Source: Levilactobacillus enshiensis
GTDB taxonomy: Bacteria > Bacillota > Bacilli > Lactobacillales > Lactobacillaceae
DNA length: 64,000 nucleotides
Direction of reading: 5' to 3'
Assembly (NCBI RefSeq): GCF_007115095.1
Contig: NZ_SULH01000007.1
Span: 108,764-172,763, forward strand
A program made the position numbers and the translations under genes. Below are positions 34,991-43,056 of the stretch, piece after piece (positions within the stretch are counted from its first letter, which is position 1; each line of letters opens with the position of its first letter). The notes below the pieces were generated by a model that worked only from the letters and a program-made list of their open reading frames with translations, had not been told where the DNA came from and did not search any database.

Positions 34991-35102
34991 GACTGGCAAC
35001 GTGAAGCGCACATTCAGCAAGCACGTTGCCCGCAATCCTCCCAGCGTGCACCGCTCGGGGAATCTCAAGGGGTTGGTAACGGCAAAATGGCCGTTGCCAG
35101 TC
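34991..35102 (-). promoter_or_regulatory. second set of alternative hairpins between T-box and start codon
   Basis: GACTGGCAACG (34991-35001) and CGTTGCCAGTC (35092-35102) are perfect partners over 11 bp. The same bases can instead form two local hairpins, GGCAACGTG/CACGTTGCC (34995-35030) and GGTAACGGC/GCCGTTGCC (35075-35098). The forms exclude each other. The segment lies after the T-box terminator and 40-150 bp before the start codon. Confidence 0.5.
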
Positions 35103-35144
35103 CAACGATATAGGTCGCCCTGTTTTCTAATCGGTCAGCATAAC

Positions 35145-35435
35145 TAAAAAACGACACGCTCCTCCCCCAAACTAATTGCTTAGTTCAAGGGACGAACGTG
35201 TCGTTTTACCACCCTAGTTCACAAAGTCCTCGCAGACCTTGCCTCAACGGTACCAGTTGATACCCGGAAAGTTAACGGTTCCTACCGACCAAGTAGCGTG
35301 AACCGCTTGATAGCTCTTAGGAGCTCATCTTCATGGTTCGTCATCGACCCGTTCCCACTCGTTCGGGCTCACTGCACAACGACAACACCACTACTCTTCT
35401 CCTAGCTTTATTTATGACAAACCGATTAGAAATTA
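35145..35435 (-). promoter_or_regulatory. T-box leader, probably methionine-specific
   Basis: On the minus strand the T-box core AGGGTGGTA (35215-35207) precedes a terminator at 35207-35145, AAAACGACACG with CGTGTCGTTTT and a T run. Upstream there is a stem I region with GTGAGCCC and AGTGGGAAC; the likely specifier ATG is in GAACCATGAAG, which reads as Met. Uncharged tRNA-Met would favour read-through into the MetE-like gene. Confidence 0.8.
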
Positions 35436-35441
35436 GTGATA

Positions 35442-35470
35442 AGTTTAGGACTCTTATTCCCACCTGTCAA
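35442..35470 (-). promoter_or_regulatory. promoter of the T-box leader
   Basis: TTGACA, 17-bp spacer, TAAACT on the minus strand. The transcript leader is nearly 490 nt. The -35 hexamer lies ten bases from the stop codon of the neighbouring transporter gene. Confidence 0.75.
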
Positions 35471-35479
35471 GCGTTGATT

Positions 35480-37000
35480 TTAATCCAACAACCCATGACT
35501 TCTTAAATAGTCCCGTGCCACGGTCGCGGCCTTCTCATGCTTGACGGTGACCCGGTAATTCATCTTCTGCATATCCGTTGTGGTCACCTTACCCGCTAAT
35601 TTGTTCAACGTTGGCTGCAATTCGGGATGGGCCGTCAACAATTTTTCCGTCATCAACGGGGCCCCCTGATAGGGTGGGAAGAACTGCTTGTCGTCTTTCA
35701 AAACGACTAGGTGGTACTCCTGTACTTCGGGATCGGTCGTGTACCCATCGACCAAGTTGACCTTGCCATTGGCGATGGCCTTATAGCGAATCGACGGCTC
35801 CATGGTCTTGACGCTGGCAAATTTCAGTCCATACGCCTTGCTGAGGCCTGGATAGCCATCCTTCAACTGATGGAAGTCCGGATCAAACCCGGCGTGGACC
35901 TTGTCCTCAACGGCGACCAAGTCGGAAACCGTCTTCAACTGATATTTTTGCGCAAATTTTTTAGTCACCGCCAGATCATACCCGTTTTGATACTTCATCG
36001 GCTTCAGGTAGGCTAGCTGGTGTTGCGTCTTAAGCGCCTGTTTGGCTACCTGATAGGTTTTCGCAGGGTCGTGGCTCGCCGATTTCTCACCCGTGACCAA
36101 CGACTCCAGCACGGTTCCGGTAAACTCGGGATAAATGTCAATCGACCCCGACTGGAGCGCCTTGAACAGGAAGGAGGTTGCGCCAAAGTTAGCCTTGGTC
36201 GTCACCTTGATGTTGGGATGGTCATGCTCGATCAAGTCCTTATACATGTTGATCAGAATTTCGGGCTCACTTCCCAATTTACCAGCCACCGTAATGGTCG
36301 TCTGGGGGTTCGCCAGCTTACGATAGCCCGCAAAACCACCAATTAGGACGATCAACGTTAGGAGCACGATCCCCGCCTTTTTAAACGACAGCTTTCCCAG
36401 CCAATCAATCGCCGCGCCAAAGACCAGCGCCAGGATGGCCGACAACACGGCCCCAATGATTAAGAGGGCATTGTTGTTGGTTTCAATTCCCAGCAGGATA
36501 TAAGTTCCCAGACCACCCGCGCCAATCAGAGCAGCCAAGGTGGCGGTCCCAATGATCATGACCATCGCGATCCGAATACCGGAGATGATCATGGGCAAGG
36601 CCAGTGGTAGCTCAACGCGGAACAATTTCATCCGCCGCGACAGCCCAAACGCGGTCGCCGCTTCCTCTAAATTGGGATCGATGGTGGTCAGCCCAGAATA
36701 GGTGTTTTGGAAAATTGGCATCACCGCGTAAATGACCAACGCAATGATCGAGGGGACGGTCCCAATGCCGACGATGGGAATCAGAATCCCCAACAGTGCC
36801 AGACTAGGAATCGTTTGGAGAATACTGGTAATCTGAAGCATCACCTTGGCCCAGCGCCGATGGTTCATCAAGAGAATCGCTAAGGGAATGGCGATGATGG
36901 CGGCAATCAACAGTGAGATCAGCGACAACCCAATGTGTTGACCAATCGAATTGACGATGTCACCGCCCTGCGTTCGTAGAATATGGATAATCTGTGCCAA
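35480..37000 (-). CDS. OpuC/EgtU-type ABC transporter permease fused to substrate-binding domain
   Basis: 506 residues. The N-terminal permease (about 1-215, five or six helices, EEAATAFGLSRRMKLFRVELP coupling loop region) is fused to a choline/betaine-type binding domain (about 235-506; SGSIDIYPEFTGTVLE is the family hallmark). Such fusions import quaternary amines for osmoprotection; the streptococcal EgtU fusion imports ergothioneine, and I cannot separate the two from sequence. The start is a TTG at 37000 directly after the stop of the ATPase gene, with GGAGG eight bases upstream. Confidence 0.88.
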   Translation of the reverse strand: MAQIIHILRTQGGDIVNSIGQHIGLSLISLLIAAIIAIPLAILLMNHRRWAKVMLQITSILQTIPSLALLGILIPIVGIGTVPSIIALVIYAVMPIFQNTYSGLTTIDPNLEEAATAFGLSRRMKLFRVELPLALPMIISGIRIAMVMIIGTATLAALIGAGGLGTYILLGIETNNNALLIIGAVLSAILALVFGAAIDWLGKLSFKKAGIVLLTLIVLIGGFAGYRKLANPQTTITVAGKLGSEPEILINMYKDLIEHDHPNIKVTTKANFGATSFLFKALQSGSIDIYPEFTGTVLESLVTGEKSASHDPAKTYQVAKQALKTQHQLAYLKPMKYQNGYDLAVTKKFAQKYQLKTVSDLVAVEDKVHAGFDPDFHQLKDGYPGLSKAYGLKFASVKTMEPSIRYKAIANGKVNLVDGYTTDPEVQEYHLVVLKDDKQFFPPYQGAPLMTEKLLTAHPELQPTLNKLAGKVTTTDMQKMNYRVTVKHEKAATVARDYLRSHGLLD

Positions 37001-37933
37001 CTAGTTTGCCTCCTTAGTTGCCAAATAGTCGAGAAGATCCGGCGTGCCAAGCAACCGCGCTGTCGTTCCCGTGCCCACCACGACCGAGGTGTTGCCTTTC
37101 AGGGCTGCCGCCAACTCGTTGACCGTCGCCGTTGTCGCTAACGTTTCCGTTTCAGTCGTCGCCACCCCGTAACCCGCATTGAGTAATGACTGGACGGTAT
37201 CGGGGCGCGGGGCGTGCTCATTTTCAAAAAAGCCACGCACAAACTCATTGGCCGGATGCTGCATAATCTCTTCACCCGTTCCCACCTGTTGGAGCTGCCC
37301 CAACCGCATCACGGCAATGTGTTGGCCCAGCCGCAATGCCTCGTGCATGTCATGGGTGACGAACACGAAGGTCATCTGGAGCTCCTTGTGCAACTGTAGA
37401 ACCAGGTCCTGCAACTGTTTACGCGAAATCGGATCCAGCGCGCTGAATGGTTCGTCCATCAAGACCACCTTGGGTTTGATGGCGAGTGCACGGATGATAC
37501 CGACTCGCTGCTGTTCCCCACCAGACAGTTCATTGGGCATCCGGGTAGCGTACTGATCCGGATCTAAATCGACCTGTTTCAGCAGGGCGCGTGCCCGTTC
37601 GACCCGTTGTTTGCGCGGCCAGCCGAGCGATTCCGCCTGAATGGCAATGTTTTCTTGAATGTTTAAATTCGGAAAGAGGGCAATATTTTGCAGCACATAT
37701 CCCATTTGCAGTCGCAATTGTGTTAAATCGTAATCAATTAGGCGTTGATCTTCAAAGTAAATGTCGCCCTTGGTCGGTGCAATCAGGCGATTCAACATCT
37801 TCAATGTGGTCGTTTTGCCACTCCCACTGGGACCGACCAACACAAAGAAATCCCCCGTTGGTATGGTCAGATTGAGATTGTCAATCGCCTGGTTACCGGC
37901 ATAACGCTTACTAACATTTTTAAATTCTATCAT
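37001..37933 (-). CDS. OpuC/EgtV-type ABC transporter ATP-binding protein
   Basis: 310 residues with Walker A GPSGSGKTT, signature LSGGEQQR, Walker B VVLMDEPFSALD and H-loop FVTHDMHEA, as in OpuCA/ProV. A C-terminal extension after about 235 is shorter than a pair of CBS domains, so ionic-strength sensing through CBS may be reduced. The start at 37933 (MIEFKNVSK) follows GGGAGG by six bases. First gene of a two-gene operon with the permease-binding fusion. Confidence 0.9.
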   Translation of the reverse strand: MIEFKNVSKRYAGNQAIDNLNLTIPTGDFFVLVGPSGSGKTTTLKMLNRLIAPTKGDIYFEDQRLIDYDLTQLRLQMGYVLQNIALFPNLNIQENIAIQAESLGWPRKQRVERARALLKQVDLDPDQYATRMPNELSGGEQQRVGIIRALAIKPKVVLMDEPFSALDPISRKQLQDLVLQLHKELQMTFVFVTHDMHEALRLGQHIAVMRLGQLQQVGTGEEIMQHPANEFVRGFFENEHAPRPDTVQSLLNAGYGVATTETETLATTATVNELAAALKGNTSVVVGTGTTARLLGTPDLLDYLATKEAN

Positions 37934-38184
37934 TCGTGACCTCCCACTGATGACTTGCAAACCCTGCTTTTATATTTTCGCGATGAGCTGTCAAAATCGG
38001 AACCCAGCTCACCCAATCTCACATGACTGTCTTCAATTATACTAATCTTCTGCCAATTTCCTAAGCAGAAGACTTACCAACTTTGTCACGCAACAGTCTC
38101 CCACTTTACACGTTTCCAGCCCGACTGTTAATATTAAAAAGAAAGACTTTCCGTCCAAAAAACTTAGAAAATAAGGTGTTTAAT

Positions 38185-38598
38185 GTGCCAGACGAAACCG
38201 ATATTGCCATTATCAAGGAACTTAATCGCGATAGTCGCATCAAAACTAGCCACTTGGCCGACCTCGTCCACCTCTCCGCCCCAGCTGTAGCCGCTCGCAT
38301 CCAGCGGTTGGAAGATACCGGCGTGATTACGAAATACACCATTGAAGTCGATCTCGACAAGATTGCCCGACCACGCCAAGTTTTCATTCAAGTCGCCGTT
38401 CAAAACCGCCAACATGCGGACTATTTGAAATTGGTCAAGCGTCACCACAACGATTTCCGCCACCACTACCGCACGACCGGGAGCTACGATTACATGCTGG
38501 AAGGCGCGTTTCACGACCGCCACGTGCTGAACGATTTTCTCCTGGCGCTGGGGAAAGTCGCCCGTTACCAGGTCATCGACGTGATCGACGATATTTAA
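38185..38598 (+). CDS. Lrp/AsnC family transcriptional regulator
   Basis: 137 residues: helix-turn-helix at about 5-55 (TDIAIIKELNRDSRIKTSHL, LSAPAVAARIQRL) followed by an AsnC ligand-binding (RAM) domain (65-137; TTGSYDYMLEGAFHD). Family members respond to amino acids. I place the start at the GTG at 38185, six bases after AAGGTG; the longer frame from 38083 adds 34 residues unlike the family. Divergent from the OpuC/EgtU-type operon, which may be its target. Confidence 0.85.
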   Translation: MPDETDIAIIKELNRDSRIKTSHLADLVHLSAPAVAARIQRLEDTGVITKYTIEVDLDKIARPRQVFIQVAVQNRQHADYLKLVKRHHNDFRHHYRTTGSYDYMLEGAFHDRHVLNDFLLALGKVARYQVIDVIDDI

Positions 38599-38734
38599 GC
38601 CGTCTTGGTGGAGGAGCGTTGCATTTTCATCCGGTCTAAATTGACTTGGATGACGGGCAAAATCGCCCATTGTGACGGCACTGTCAAAATAATTCCCACT
38701 TTAGTCACCCTGCAATATCAAATTCAAAACTAAA

Positions 38735-39128
38735 AATTGAAAGATAAATTTCAAGTCTCATCTCAGTGTGGGTAAGCATTCGCACCGTTAGATTGGCCGC
38801 ACTACGGCTGTCAGGACTTTATCAAAACAACGGCTAGGGCACAGCTACCTGGCGTTTTTAGATTCAATTGATAACGACCGTTACGGTTATTCTCAGAGTC
38901 GTCTGAGAGCACAATGTAAGCCGAGAAGTCGGCAGATATGAGCTCAGGCGCGTCGTTCTACTTAGTCAGTAAGTGATTTTCTTACTGGCTTAATAGAAAA
39001 CCAAGCTTGTGGACTCGGGGTTTACGAGGCTTCAAGTTGTGTTCGCACCGATCCAGCTCATATCTGCCGGCCGGTAAGGCGACTAGACCACCAAGTTGCC
39101 TAGTCTTGATTACAATATTGTGGTTAGA
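38735..39128 (+). repeat. family A repeat, partial copy A-5 (module 1 deleted)
   Basis: Keeps the left flank (ATTGAAAGATAAATTTC), then GGCTGTCAGG joins directly to ACTTTATCAAAACAACGG, so almost all of module 1 is deleted. Linker and module 2 are complete. The closing stem is GTCGGCAGATATGAGC with GCTCATATCTGCCGGC, containing one T-G pair. It ends 170 bp before the M20 peptidase gene. Confidence 0.8.
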
Positions 39129-39297
39129 CTATGTTTTGAAATTTTCCACCTTCAATCCAAACCTAGCCCCCGCAAAAACGCTAGAATTCTTGACCGACTC
39201 CGCGAAAAGTGCTGTAATCAAGTTGATAAGAAACGATTGCTTCACTTAACTAGTCACAGTATCGGGGTTTACATTTAAAACTAAGGTGGGTCTTAAC

Positions 39298-40533
39298 ATG
39301 GACGAAGTGGTACAAGCACTGAGCGACATTGTCAAATTAAATACAGTTAATGGAAACGAAAAATTGGTTGCCGACTATTTGGCCGACCTGTTCAAGCAAC
39401 ACGGCATCGACAGCACTGCCGTTGAATATGCGCCTAACCGTGTCAGCCTAGTCGCCGAAATCGGTGACGGCAACGGTCCTGTCGTGGGGTTTGACGGCCA
39501 TTCAGATATCGTGGCTTTAGGGGACGCGACTAAGTGGCAGGCCGATGCCCTCTCCGCGGCTATCGTGGACGGCAATATGATTGGCCGGGGAACGTCTGAC
39601 ATGAAGTCCGGTTTGATGGCTGGTGCCCTGGCAATGATCCATTTGAAGGACCAAAACGTACCACTACACGGCACCTTGCGCTTCATGGCCACCGTTGGTG
39701 AGGAATACGGCCAATATGGTGCCCAACAATTGGGCAAAGAAGGCTACGCCAAGGACCTTGATACGCTAATTGTCGGCGAACCAAGTGGTGTCCACAAACA
39801 ACTATTACTGCAAAAAAAGATTCAATACATGTTGCAAAGCGACGAGGCGGGCGCCAAAAAACTCTTGGCCGCTAACCAGACCAACGAACAACATTTCATT
39901 GAACTGGCACACAAAGGGTCCTTGACGTACACGGTTCACTCCAAGGGGGTCGCCGCACACAGCTCCATGCCAGAAATCGGCAACAACGCCATCACCCCTT
40001 TGATGCGCTTCTACCAAAAGGAAGAAGCCTACTTTGCTTCCATCAAGGACTATCGCAACCCCGTTCTGGGACCCGTCACACCCGTTGTGACCATGATCAA
40101 GGGTGGCGAGCAGATCAATACGGTGCCGGCCAGCGCTGACCTCTCCGTCAAGATCCGGACCATCCCCGAACTGCCAAACGCCGACATCACGGCTGCCATC
40201 AAGCAGATCATCGCCGCCATCAACGCTGAAGGTGCAGACTTGACGCTGGATATTCTCAGCGATCTCCGGCCGATGCACACCATGGCAGATGCGCCGCTAG
40301 TTCAGGCCGCTAAGGAAATCGGGCAGGCTGAACTGCAACAAGCCCTCCCATTGGTCGGCGTTCCCGGTGGCACCGACGCTTCTTCCTTCCTGGCATTCAA
40401 CCCAGACATCGACGTCATTGTCTTTGGTCCCGGCAACATCACGGCCCACCAAGTCAACGAGTACGTCGACCTCGACATGTACCACCGCTTCATCACGATT
40501 TACGAGAAATTGATCACCCGGTTATTGCAGTAA
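39298..40533 (+). CDS. M20 family metallopeptidase (ArgE/DapE type)
   Basis: 411 residues with the metal ligands H68 in GFDGHSD, D101 in RGTSDMKSG and E135/E136 in VGEEYGQYG, plus a lid domain (about 205-310, HSKGVAAHSSMPEIG). Members remove acyl groups from amino acids or split peptides; the closest named groups are ArgE/DapE deacylases. The start at 39298 (MDEVVQAL) follows AAGGTGGG by seven bases. Monocistronic, with C2 as terminator. Confidence 0.9.
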   Translation: MDEVVQALSDIVKLNTVNGNEKLVADYLADLFKQHGIDSTAVEYAPNRVSLVAEIGDGNGPVVGFDGHSDIVALGDATKWQADALSAAIVDGNMIGRGTSDMKSGLMAGALAMIHLKDQNVPLHGTLRFMATVGEEYGQYGAQQLGKEGYAKDLDTLIVGEPSGVHKQLLLQKKIQYMLQSDEAGAKKLLAANQTNEQHFIELAHKGSLTYTVHSKGVAAHSSMPEIGNNAITPLMRFYQKEEAYFASIKDYRNPVLGPVTPVVTMIKGGEQINTVPASADLSVKIRTIPELPNADITAAIKQIIAAINAEGADLTLDILSDLRPMHTMADAPLVQAAKEIGQAELQQALPLVGVPGGTDASSFLAFNPDIDVIVFGPGNITAHQVNEYVDLDMYHRFITIYEKLITRLLQ

Positions 40534-40556
40534 CCTGCTTACCGGCTAAGCAGCAA

Positions 40557-40672
40557 AATCCGGAACATCACTAAAAAATCAGCATCTTCAGAAGGATCTT
40601 CTGAAAATGCTGATTTTTTTGCCATTATCGTGTCGAGATGTGCGCCACCAGGCAGTTTGCGCGTCTGGCTGG
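40557..40672. repeat. family C repeat, copy C2
   Basis: GGAACAT, AAAAAATCAGCATCTTCAG with CTGAAAATGCTGATTTTTTT, ATTATCGTG, CACCAGGCAGTTTG match C1 in order. The hairpin and T/A runs make it a bidirectional terminator for the M20 gene (plus) and the WxL gene at 40690 (minus). Confidence 0.7.
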
Positions 40673-40689
40673 CCCGCTCTTTTTTCAGT

Positions 40690-42867
40690 TTACGCTTCGT
40701 CGTCCACATCGTAGCCCGGGGCGTTGGTCAGCCCCCAGGTAATGGTGCCCTGGTACTTACCAGCCGTGGCCCCACCGCCGACTGACAACAGCAGTCCCGT
40801 TTCCGGCGTCCAACTATTGCCCACATCATACAGGGTGTCCGCTTCACTTCCGTCCGTTTGCCGCGTCAAAATCTCTGTCGCCTCCGCCCCAATTGTCCGC
40901 GTTCGATAAGTATCTACGTAGATGAGTTGGCCCACCAATGGCCTACCCGTCTCCGTTTTAAAGGGTTCTGCCTGGGCCGTTAACGTCCACGGCTCACCGG
41001 TTCCACGTTCATCCTGAACACTCAAGATCCAGTCATTCTCCCGCTGAACGCGTTTTGTTTCTCCCGTTAGAACGGTCTCCTTAAACGTACTTCGTAGCGA
41101 AACCGTACTGAACCGTAATGTTCCCACCAACGTAATCGGTACGGTCACTGGCGCGGATGCGTCCCCCTCTTCGGTCATCGCGATCAATTCTAAGTGATTG
41201 GCCCCCCGTTGAATCTGGGCACCCGAAATCGGCAATTGAAAGTCGCCTGCGCGATTCACCAGAACCGGCTCAAGCGCCTTTCCGTTCAATTGCGCTTTTA
41301 TCCAGATCTTTGACGAATCGTCAGCGTCCACACCCTTCAAGCGGGCCGTCCCTTCGACGACGATATCCCGACGAGACGACAAGACGATCGGCGTTTCACT
41401 GGTCACTTCCAAGCTCATCCGCGCGTGGGGGTTGATCATAAAGTCTGGCGTATCCGCGGCACTAACCTGCGTCGCCGATGTAAACTTACTGGTCAACGCC
41501 TCAACCGTCTTGGTGGTCGTCACGGCCTTGGCCTGCCCCATGACGCTGATAACGGCCGCCCGGTTCTCCTCATTCAGCGCATTTTGCAGGCGTACCGACA
41601 GCTCATTATCCGCGAAATTCGTCAGTGACACTTGCTGCTCCTCTCCCTTGCTATAGGCGATCTTGATCTCCTTCACGTCGATATCCTTAGGCACCTTCAA
41701 GTGGGCCACGATGTCTGCCCACGCCTGGCGCCCGGAGCGATAAGCCAAATGATAGTCCAACCGCACGCGACTCTTGCTCTTGACCTGCCCACCCGAGGTC
41801 ACCACCCGTTTGCGGTCCAAATCGGTCAGCGTGGTCCGCGAATCGACATCGACCATTCCCGGGACGTTCTCCAACACGACCAAATGATTTTCAAATTGGT
41901 CACTCGTTGCCGAAGTCAGGCCCCAACGAATCTGCCCCGTTTTCTGCGGATCCAGTTGATTCAAATCCAGTTCAATGGTTCGGCCGATTCCCTGCTGTGG
42001 CGTGTGCATTTGCGGGTCCCGGTCATCGAAGGTGTACATCAATAACCCACCCTTCTTTTGGTAGCGTATCGTCAAATGATGCCACTGCCCATTCGACAAG
42101 AAGTTCGGTTCGTTGACGTTGTTCACAACATTCTTGTGCCACAGGTTGTAGTAGTACGTATAGCGGCTCCCCAAGAGGCCGTGAATAATACCATGGTCGA
42201 TCTCGTGTCGTTGATACGTCGTCGTCTTCCCGGGGTAGTTCGAGGCAATGTGCATCACGGGATAGCCGACATCAAATGAATTCGCTTTTCCCGCTGCCGA
42301 ATCGTTTTCCTGCCCGTTCCACTGCGTGTCAAACTCCAGCGCCCAACTATTCTGAATCGCTGTCTTTGCCACTTTTTTGGCACTAGATTGATGGGAATCA
42401 TCATCGACTCCCCACACGCCCAGCGTTTCACCAGGGATAACGCCCTTGCGTTTTCCCGGCGTTGCTTCCAACCCCCGGCTATCATTTTGCAAGACAAAGG
42501 CGAGTCCCGCCCCGGCCTGCGCGTCACTATTTCCTAAGTACAACCACATTGAAATGGTCTGGTCGCGCCCTAAGTCTAAAAGACCCTGTTGCGTTGCCCA
42601 CATCGACCCAAACTGGTTCGGTCCGCTCGTCAACGCAGCAACCTGAGTCCCGGGAGCATTCGGATTGGTACTCGCCATCACGGTCGCTGAACTTTTTTTA
42701 GTGGTCTCCGTCGTCACAAACGGATTCGTCTTGTCCAGCACAATACCGTGGGGGGCCGTTGCCAAAGCGGTACTCAAATCATCAGCGTGCCCCACGCACC
42801 AGCCCTGCCAGCTCAAGCCAGCCATTACCAGCACCAACCCCAAATGTAACCATCGTTTTGCTCCCAT
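40690..42867 (-). CDS. WxL-domain surface protein with L-type lectin-like N-terminus
   Basis: 725 residues. Signal peptide to about residue 29, then a lectin-like domain (about 55-300) with GAGLAFVLQNDSRG, GVIPGETLGVWG and NSWALEFDTQWNG, as in legume/L-type lectins. Middle beta domains follow, then a C-terminal WxL domain with WTLTAQAEPF and the end ITWGLTNAP. WxL domains bind peptidoglycan non-covalently. The start at 42867 (MGAKRWLHLG) follows GGGGGAG by five bases. It is paralogous to the next gene upstream and probably binds a glycan at the cell surface. Confidence 0.87.
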   Translation of the reverse strand: MGAKRWLHLGLVLVMAGLSWQGWCVGHADDLSTALATAPHGIVLDKTNPFVTTETTKKSSATVMASTNPNAPGTQVAALTSGPNQFGSMWATQQGLLDLGRDQTISMWLYLGNSDAQAGAGLAFVLQNDSRGLEATPGKRKGVIPGETLGVWGVDDDSHQSSAKKVAKTAIQNSWALEFDTQWNGQENDSAAGKANSFDVGYPVMHIASNYPGKTTTYQRHEIDHGIIHGLLGSRYTYYYNLWHKNVVNNVNEPNFLSNGQWHHLTIRYQKKGGLLMYTFDDRDPQMHTPQQGIGRTIELDLNQLDPQKTGQIRWGLTSATSDQFENHLVVLENVPGMVDVDSRTTLTDLDRKRVVTSGGQVKSKSRVRLDYHLAYRSGRQAWADIVAHLKVPKDIDVKEIKIAYSKGEEQQVSLTNFADNELSVRLQNALNEENRAAVISVMGQAKAVTTTKTVEALTSKFTSATQVSAADTPDFMINPHARMSLEVTSETPIVLSSRRDIVVEGTARLKGVDADDSSKIWIKAQLNGKALEPVLVNRAGDFQLPISGAQIQRGANHLELIAMTEEGDASAPVTVPITLVGTLRFSTVSLRSTFKETVLTGETKRVQRENDWILSVQDERGTGEPWTLTAQAEPFKTETGRPLVGQLIYVDTYRTRTIGAEATEILTRQTDGSEADTLYDVGNSWTPETGLLLSVGGGATAGKYQGTITWGLTNAPGYDVDDEA

Positions 42868-43056
42868 TGTTTCTCCCCCATACTCTTGCTTAACCAATTA
42901 ACGACTATTTCAAAACAAAATAAGTGTCCAGTCCGCTGTGGGCGTTCACCCGCGGTAGACTGGGCACTTGTTCGCATCCAGCTTGTGTGTTGGCCGCCGG
43001 ATTACCGGACGACGCAACGTTTGATTTAACTGTGAACCGGACTGATCACTCGCTGC

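Noticed and set aside
34952..35440. S-box (SAM) riboswitch considered for the MetE-like leader
   Set aside because: The AGGGTGG core with a terminator directly behind it and a stem I with ATG fit a T-box; no S-box core pattern was seen.
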